From contig JAEZVV010000185.1 of the NCBI GenBank assembly GCA_023443095.1, positions 1 through 15,078 on the forward strand: DNA of 15,078 nucleotides, written 5' to 3'. Positions 13,018 through 15,078 of this stretch are shown piece after piece. Made by a program: the position numbers and the translations under genes. The notes under the pieces were generated by a model. It searched no databases. It worked only from the letters and a program-made list of their open reading frames with translations, and was not told where the DNA came from. Source of the stretch: Pseudomonadota bacterium. Lineage in GTDB: Bacteria > Pseudomonadota > Gammaproteobacteria > Burkholderiales > Burkholderiaceae_F. Every line of letters begins with the position of its first letter. Position 1 is the stretch's first letter.

Positions 13018-15078
13018 TCAAGCCTCGATCTGCTTGATCAGCTCGACCGCCGCGCCGCGCTGCTCGCGCGTGCCTTCGCGCATCACTTCCTCGAGCAGTT
13101 CGCGCGCGCCGTCGCGCACGCCCAGATCGATGTAGCCGCGAGCGAGATCGAGTTTGGTCGACATCTGCTGCGCCAATGCACTGCCGGGCTCGGCTTCGCC
13201 CTTGCCGGCGCCGGCGTCGAGGTTGATCGCCGACAGGTCGAAATCGATCAGCGGAACGGTCGACTGGTCGGCCTCGGTGTTCAGGCGTTGCACCAGTTCG
13301 TCCGGCAGCGCCCGCATGATGCCGGCGAGCGTCGGCTGGCCGAGCAGCTCCTCGGTGCTGGGACGCGCCGGCGCCGGTTCGGGCGAATTGGACGGGACCT
13401 CGAGGTCGAGATCGATGTCGGCCATCGAATCGAAACTCGAAGGCAGCGGTGCCGGGTCGAGCGGCGGCATGGTGTGGTCGAAGTCCGACAGTCCGAGTTC
13501 GGCGCTTTCGACCGCCGGCGCGCTCGTCGCAGCGGCGGGAACGGGCTGGATCGTCGGCACCGGCTGGATCGACGGAATGTCGAGGTCGAGGTCAAAACGC
13601 AGCGGCGCCGCTGCCGCGATCGGGTCGACCGCCGCCAGCGGTTCGGCGACGGCCGTCGCCTCGGCCTCGGGCGCCTTGGTCGGACCGAGATCGAAATCGA
13701 GCGATTCGAAATCAAGTGTCGCGGCCGGACTCGCCTTCGCGGTCGGCGCCAACTCGTCCTCGGCCGGCATCGAAAACACCGTCATCGGCGCGGCCGGCTC
13801 GGGCTCGGGCTCGGCCTCGATCGGAGCGGCCGGCGGGGTCGGGACCGGCTGCGAATCAGCCGCCATACGCGTGAGCGGGGGCAGGGAATCGGCCTCGAGC
13901 TCGGGCATCGCGGTCGGCGCCAGGATGTCGGACAGCTCGCTCTGCGCCACCGGGGCGCGGGCACCGTCTTCGGGCGGGATGCGCAGCTGGGTGATGGGAC
14001 CGCTCGCGGCCAGGCCCGCAGTCATGGCGGCACCGGCATAAAGGGCATGGCTCGGGTCGAGCGAGCGACCGAGCTTGGCCGCCTGTTCCCATTCCTCGCC
14101 CATGCCGCCGCTGCGCTCGTGCAGTTCCTGGGCCACCGCGTTGAACGAGGCCTTGTCGCCGCGGCGGGCGTAGATCTCAAGCAGCTTGCCGCGCACCGCG
14201 TGGCGATCGGGCTGCAGGCGCAGCGCTTCCTTGAGGATGTCCTCGGCCTGCTCCTCGCGGCCGTAAGCGATGTAGACATCGGCCTCGGCCACCGGGTCGA
14301 CCTCGTTCGAGTCGAGCGGGGACGCTGCCGGCATGAAACTCGAATTGAAGGTGCTGGCGGTGCCGGCCGTGTCCACGCTCTGGCCGCCGGTCTGGCCAAA
14401 AAGCGAATTCGCTCCCAGGCCGTCAGTGCCGTCCTGGTAGGCGGCTTGCGACTCGGCCTTCTTGCGGCGGTAAGAGCTCCAGCCGAAAAGGCCTGCGAGC
14501 AGGACCGCGATCCCGCCCAGGCCAAGCTGGGTGCTGGTATTGCCGAGCAGCTCGCTGATGAAGCTGGGTCCTTCTTCGGGCGCCGGCGCGGGAGCCGGGG
14601 CCGCCGGCTTGGGAGCCTCAGGTTTGGCTGTTTCGGGTTTGGGAGCCTCGGCCTTGGCAGCTTCCGGCTGGGACGCCGCCGCAGGCGTTTCGGCCTTGGT
14701 GGCTTCGGCAGGCGCGGCTGCTGCGGCCTCGGCCGGCTTGGCTTCAGGCGCGGGGGCAGGCGCCGGTGCCGCCGCGGGCGGAGCCTTGGCTTCGGCCTGC
14801 TTCTGCGCCTGGGCGCCGGCCTTGCTCTGCAGCTCGATGGCCTTCTTCAGGTCTTCGTTGGTCTTGTTGAGCTGGGCCAGGCGGTCTTCGAGCTCCTTGA
14901 CCTCGCGCGCGCGCGCCGCCGCCTCGTCGGCCGCCGCGGCCGCGGGCGCCCCCTTGGCGTCCTGCGCCTTGGCGATCTTGAGTTCGTCGCCGCCGGCCTT
15001 GGCCGCGGCGCTCTTGTCTTCGACCTTGGCGGTGACCTGGCCCCCTGCCGCGGCCGCAGGCGCCGGCGCTTGGGCCGC
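13018..15078 (-). CDS. fimV: FimV-like polar hub protein, N-terminus cut by window edge
   Basis: FimV family protein (in Pseudomonas a LysM-containing inner-membrane hub for type IV pili, twitching and polar localisation). The last 686 residues are visible; the LysM part lies beyond the right edge. In order: Ala-rich segment with a coiled coil (about 14818-14932, ELEDRLAQLNKTNEDLKKAIEL-type heptads), an Ala/Pro/Lys/Glu linker (about 14577-14810), one transmembrane helix (about 14478-14529, LGLGGIAVLLAGLFGW) followed by YRRKK, then a cytoplasmic TPR-like part with the FimV hallmark LDSNEVDPVAEADVYIAYGR (near 14260-14320) and AEDILKEALRLQPDR. A long acidic low-complexity region follows with repeated D/F-D-L motifs, and the FimV C-terminal domain ends the protein (TKLDLARGYIDLGVRDGARELLEEV). 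Position before truA matches Pseudomonas. A GTG at 14376 is internal and is not the start. Confidence 0.95.
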   Translation of the reverse strand, partial: AAQAPAPAAAAGGQVTAKVEDKSAAAKAGGDELKIAKAQDAKGAPAAAAADEAAARAREVKELEDRLAQLNKTNEDLKKAIELQSKAGAQAQKQAEAKAPPAAAPAPAPAPEAKPAEAAAAAPAEATKAETPAAASQPEAAKAEAPKPETAKPEAPKPAAPAPAPAPEEGPSFISELLGNTSTQLGLGGIAVLLAGLFGWSSYRRKKAESQAAYQDGTDGLGANSLFGQTGGQSVDTAGTASTFNSSFMPAASPLDSNEVDPVAEADVYIAYGREEQAEDILKEALRLQPDRHAVRGKLLEIYARRGDKASFNAVAQELHERSGGMGEEWEQAAKLGRSLDPSHALYAGAAMTAGLAASGPITQLRIPPEDGARAPVAQSELSDILAPTAMPELEADSLPPLTRMAADSQPVPTPPAAPIEAEPEPEPAAPMTVFSMPAEDELAPTAKASPAATLDFESLDFDLGPTKAPEAEATAVAEPLAAVDPIAAAAPLRFDLDLDIPSIQPVPTIQPVPAAATSAPAVESAELGLSDFDHTMPPLDPAPLPSSFDSMADIDLDLEVPSNSPEPAPARPSTEELLGQPTLAGIMRALPDELVQRLNTEADQSTVPLIDFDLSAINLDAGAGKGEAEPGSALAQQMSTKLDLARGYIDLGVRDGARELLEEVMREGTREQRGAAVELIKQIEA
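14577..14810 (-). repeat. Low-complexity Ala/Pro/Glu/Lys tract in fimV
   Basis: Codes for repeated KPE, KPEA, PAPAPA and AEA units between the coiled coil and the membrane helix, most likely the extended periplasmic spacer of FimV. GC-rich and repetitive, so unit number may vary between strains. Confidence 0.6.

Noticed and set aside
1..15078. CRISPR arrays, insertion sequences, tRNA genes, phage genes, defence systems
   Set aside because: No regularly spaced repeats, terminal inverted repeats with transposase, cloverleaf sequences or phage-like genes were seen. Nearly all the DNA is used by recognised housekeeping and efflux genes.

Overview
Every gene recognised in this 15 kb window lies on the minus strand, so the biology reads from right to left. 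The DNA is GC-rich. The gene order fimV-truA-trpF-trpB-trpA-accD-folC-dedD-cvpA-purF-metZ is a conserved housekeeping cluster of beta- and gamma-proteobacteria (Pseudomonas has much the same order). The protein sequences suggest a betaproteobacterium, perhaps of the Rhodocyclales (Azoarcus/Thauera type). That placement is inferred from recalled gene order and sequence style, not from a search.

Right part (about 15078-8669): the C-terminal two thirds of the polar hub protein FimV, then tRNA pseudouridine synthase TruA, then trpF, trpB and trpA, then the acetyl-CoA carboxylase beta subunit accD. From truA to accD every junction overlaps by 1 or 4 bases (TGATG, ATGA, TGATG, ATGA), which indicates one translationally coupled block. 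It links tryptophan synthesis to the start of fatty acid synthesis.

Middle part (8668-3247): folC (folate polyglutamation), a DedD-like SPOR protein (septal peptidoglycan), cvpA (inner membrane), purF (first step of purine synthesis) and metZ (homocysteine from O-succinylhomoserine). A strong intrinsic-terminator-like hairpin sits in the accD-folC gap, another directly in front of the metZ start codon, and a 10-bp hairpin without a U-tract lies in the fimV-truA gap. The three genes that follow these hairpins lack a visible Shine-Dalgarno sequence. The purF-metZ spacer also holds a short candidate leader reading frame.

Left part (3246-1): a separate tripartite efflux operon with its own 195-bp upstream region. 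It encodes a lipoprotein-type RND membrane fusion protein and, 11 bases later, an AcrB/MexB-type inner-membrane pump that runs off the left edge. The fusion protein carries an extra C-terminal OmpA-like peptidoglycan-binding domain behind an Ala/Pro linker. This is the most unusual protein in the window: an efflux adaptor that could be anchored to the cell wall.

No tRNA, rRNA, CRISPR array, insertion sequence, prophage gene or defence system was seen. There is no non-coding stretch longer than 300 bases; the longest are 3052-3246 (195 bases) and 4441-4577 (137 bases), both described below.
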